From contig NZ_FNVB01000002.1 of assembly GCF_900108315.1 (NCBI RefSeq), positions 620,001 to 684,000 of the forward strand: DNA of 64,000 bases, given 5' to 3'. This document shows, piece after piece, positions 62,836 through 64,000 of this stretch. Both the position numbers and the translations under genes were made by a program. The notes beneath the pieces are model-generated. The model searched no databases. It was not told the origin of the DNA and saw only the letters and a list, made by a program, of their open reading frames with translations. Origin of the DNA: Saccharopolyspora kobensis. GTDB lineage: Bacteria; Actinomycetota; Actinomycetes; Mycobacteriales; Pseudonocardiaceae. How positions within the stretch are numbered: the stretch's first letter is position 1; every line of letters begins with the position of its first letter.

Positions 62836-63945
62836 TCAGCTGTGCGCTTCCTCGACAGCGCGGCGCAGGTGCGGCCAGCGCGCGGGCCCGGCCAGGCCGA
62901 GGTGGTAGAGGTGCAGTTCGTCGGCACCGGCGGCGCGGAGTTCTCGCACGTACTGCGTCATGTCCGGCACTTCCGGGCCGACCGCCGTCACGTAGGCCCC
63001 GATGTCAGCCGAGGTCACAGCGCTGGCAGCAGCCACCTCGGCCGGTCCCGACGGCTTCCAGCACGGAACCACGACTCCGTCCACCTCCCCGGCCGCCGCG
63101 GGCGTGAGTCCCGGAAGCGCTCCCGTCGCCCACGGATCCGCGCTGGCGTGCAGGACCACTCGCCGGTGCGCGCCGATCTGCTCGCACACCTCCCGCCGCA
63201 GCCGGTCGGTCGCGCGTTGCCGGGTGTCCAGCAGCACGGCCCGGACCTCGGCGGGCAACCGGTTCTCGGCCTGCTCACCGCTGATCAGCCGCAGCGCTTC
63301 GTTTCGCAGCAGCTCGCGCGTCGCGACCGGGTCGATCCCCCGCTCGGCCCAGCTCTCGGTGCACGCCGGGCAGCAGCACACCGACAGCACCCGCACCGCC
63401 TCGGGCGACCACACCGCGTCGGTCTTCTCGTGCTGGTGCTGGTGCACGGCGCCGAGCTGCCCGCACGCCTCCAGCACCACCGTCCGCACGTCCAGGTCGG
63501 CGAGCGCTTCCGCGGTCAGGAGGGACGCGAACTCGCGCACCTCCTCGTGCGCCGGGCACAGCGCCCACGGGTAGTGCTCGCCGAAGCAGTTCCGCACGCT
63601 GTGCTCTGGAAAAGCGCTGCCCAGCAAGGAGTTGTGGGTCAGCACGAGCCAGGCCGCGGCCGGGATGCCTGCGCCGGTCAGCGAGCGGATCGCATCGCCG
63701 GCGCTGTCCGGTGACTCCACCCAGCCGGCCGGTGCCGGACGCAGCACGCCCCACCCGGCGCGCACCGGCCGGTACAGCGCGGCGTGCCGGGCGAGCACGC
63801 TGGTCCCGCGCTCCGACCACGGCGTCGCGGCCCGCGCGCTGTGGTAGGCGACCGCGACGGCGACCTCGTCCACGCCGAGTTCCGCTGCGCGGCCGATGAA
63901 GTCGGCGTCCACGTCCCACGGGTAGCTGTATCCGGTGACGTGCAC
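62836..63945 (-). CDS. Uncharacterised 369-residue protein, probable TIM barrel
   Basis: I do not recognise a named family. Alternating strands and helices (MHVTGYSYPWDVDADFIGRA, ELGVDEVAVAVAYHSARAAT, ALADLDVRTVVLEACGQLGA, GADELHLYHLGLAG) look like a beta/alpha barrel, possibly a glycoside-acting enzyme. A cysteine-rich patch SVCCCPACTESWAERGID may bind a metal. There is no signal peptide. Start is GTG 63945 with GGAG 5 bases upstream, 1 bp before the stop of the gene upstream, so the two are co-transcribed. Position beside two polysaccharide lyases suggests, weakly, carbohydrate catabolism. Confidence 0.7.
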   Translation of the reverse strand: MHVTGYSYPWDVDADFIGRAAELGVDEVAVAVAYHSARAATPWSERGTSVLARHAALYRPVRAGWGVLRPAPAGWVESPDSAGDAIRSLTGAGIPAAAWLVLTHNSLLGSAFPEHSVRNCFGEHYPWALCPAHEEVREFASLLTAEALADLDVRTVVLEACGQLGAVHQHQHEKTDAVWSPEAVRVLSVCCCPACTESWAERGIDPVATRELLRNEALRLISGEQAENRLPAEVRAVLLDTRQRATDRLRREVCEQIGAHRRVVLHASADPWATGALPGLTPAAAGEVDGVVVPCWKPSGPAEVAAASAVTSADIGAYVTAVGPEVPDMTQYVRELRAAGADELHLYHLGLAGPARWPHLRRAVEEAHS

Positions 63946-63946
63946 G

Positions 63947-64000
63947 TCAGCTCCTGATCGCCGGTTCGCCGTCGAGCACTTCCAGCATCTCGTCGATCTG
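63947..64000 (-). CDS. C-terminal end of an unidentified gene
   Basis: Only 17 residues and a stop are inside the window (QIDEMLEVLDGEPAIRS). Codon bias and the tight spacing to the next gene (the GTG start follows the TGA after one base) support a real coding end. The family cannot be told from this fragment. Confidence 0.5.
   Translation of the reverse strand, partial: QIDEMLEVLDGEPAIRS

Overview
The window reads as a single chromosomal stretch of a high-GC actinomycete. GC-rich third codon positions, the roadblock/DUF742/GTPase sensor operon (a conservon), the DUF222-HNH endonuclease, the DUF3040 protein and several probable leaderless starts point to the Pseudonocardiaceae. Saccharopolyspora or a relative is my best guess; there is no rRNA to confirm it. 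I see no tRNA, rRNA, CRISPR array, prophage or complete insertion sequence.

Layout. 1-8.6 kb: an acyl-CoA carboxylase beta chain (cut by the window edge), a tandem-TetR regulator, then an amide and nitrogen group (amidase, glutamine synthetase-like enzyme, carbon-nitrogen hydrolase with a divergent LysR, isochorismatase-like hydrolase). 8.8-10.7 kb: a flavin reductase and luciferase-like monooxygenase pair. 11-21 kb: housekeeping and unknowns (recQ, membrane protein, DUF445 coupled to a DUF4393-like gene, XdhC-like protein, methyltransferase, a ClpC-type AAA+ unfoldase behind a possible HspR site, ArsC-like reductase, DUF3040). 21-23.4 kb: a sulfonate-type binding lipoprotein and SsuD-type monooxygenase behind a cysteine-codon leader peptide.

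23.4-34.7 kb: a catabolic block that appears to be one regulon. It has a molybdenum hydroxylase, a GntR/FCD regulator, two amidohydrolases, two NCS2 base permeases with different specificity residues, a UbiX/UbiD decarboxylase pair and a CobW-type GTPase. Three copies of an ATTACATGTAAT-like palindrome lie in its two divergent promoter regions. The chemistry suggests import, deamination, ring hydroxylation and decarboxylation of an N-heterocyclic acid.

34.7-36.9 kb: a strand-skewed, hairpin-rich gap and a DUF222-HNH gene. 36.95-42.8 kb: a compact lanthipeptide cluster. It has a 56-residue precursor with a five-cysteine core, a terminator-like hairpin, a lyase-kinase-cyclase synthetase with a Cys-Cys-Cys zinc site, and a divergent exporter fused by overlap to a MauE-thioredoxin membrane protein. 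This and the heterocycle regulon are the best candidates for undescribed systems.

42.9-49.4 kb: succinate-semialdehyde dehydrogenase, then a quinate/shikimate to protocatechuate set (dehydratase, shikimate dehydrogenase, TetR, MFS importer) with a shared operator. 49.5-53.1 kb: unknowns, an AhpD-like protein, and a MarR/SDR pair with twin operators. 53.5-56.1 kb: an indole prenyltransferase with tryptophanase. 56.3-60.1 kb: the conservon. 60.4-64 kb: two divergent secreted polysaccharide-lyase-like proteins, an unknown small protein, an unknown 369-residue protein and the tail of one more gene.
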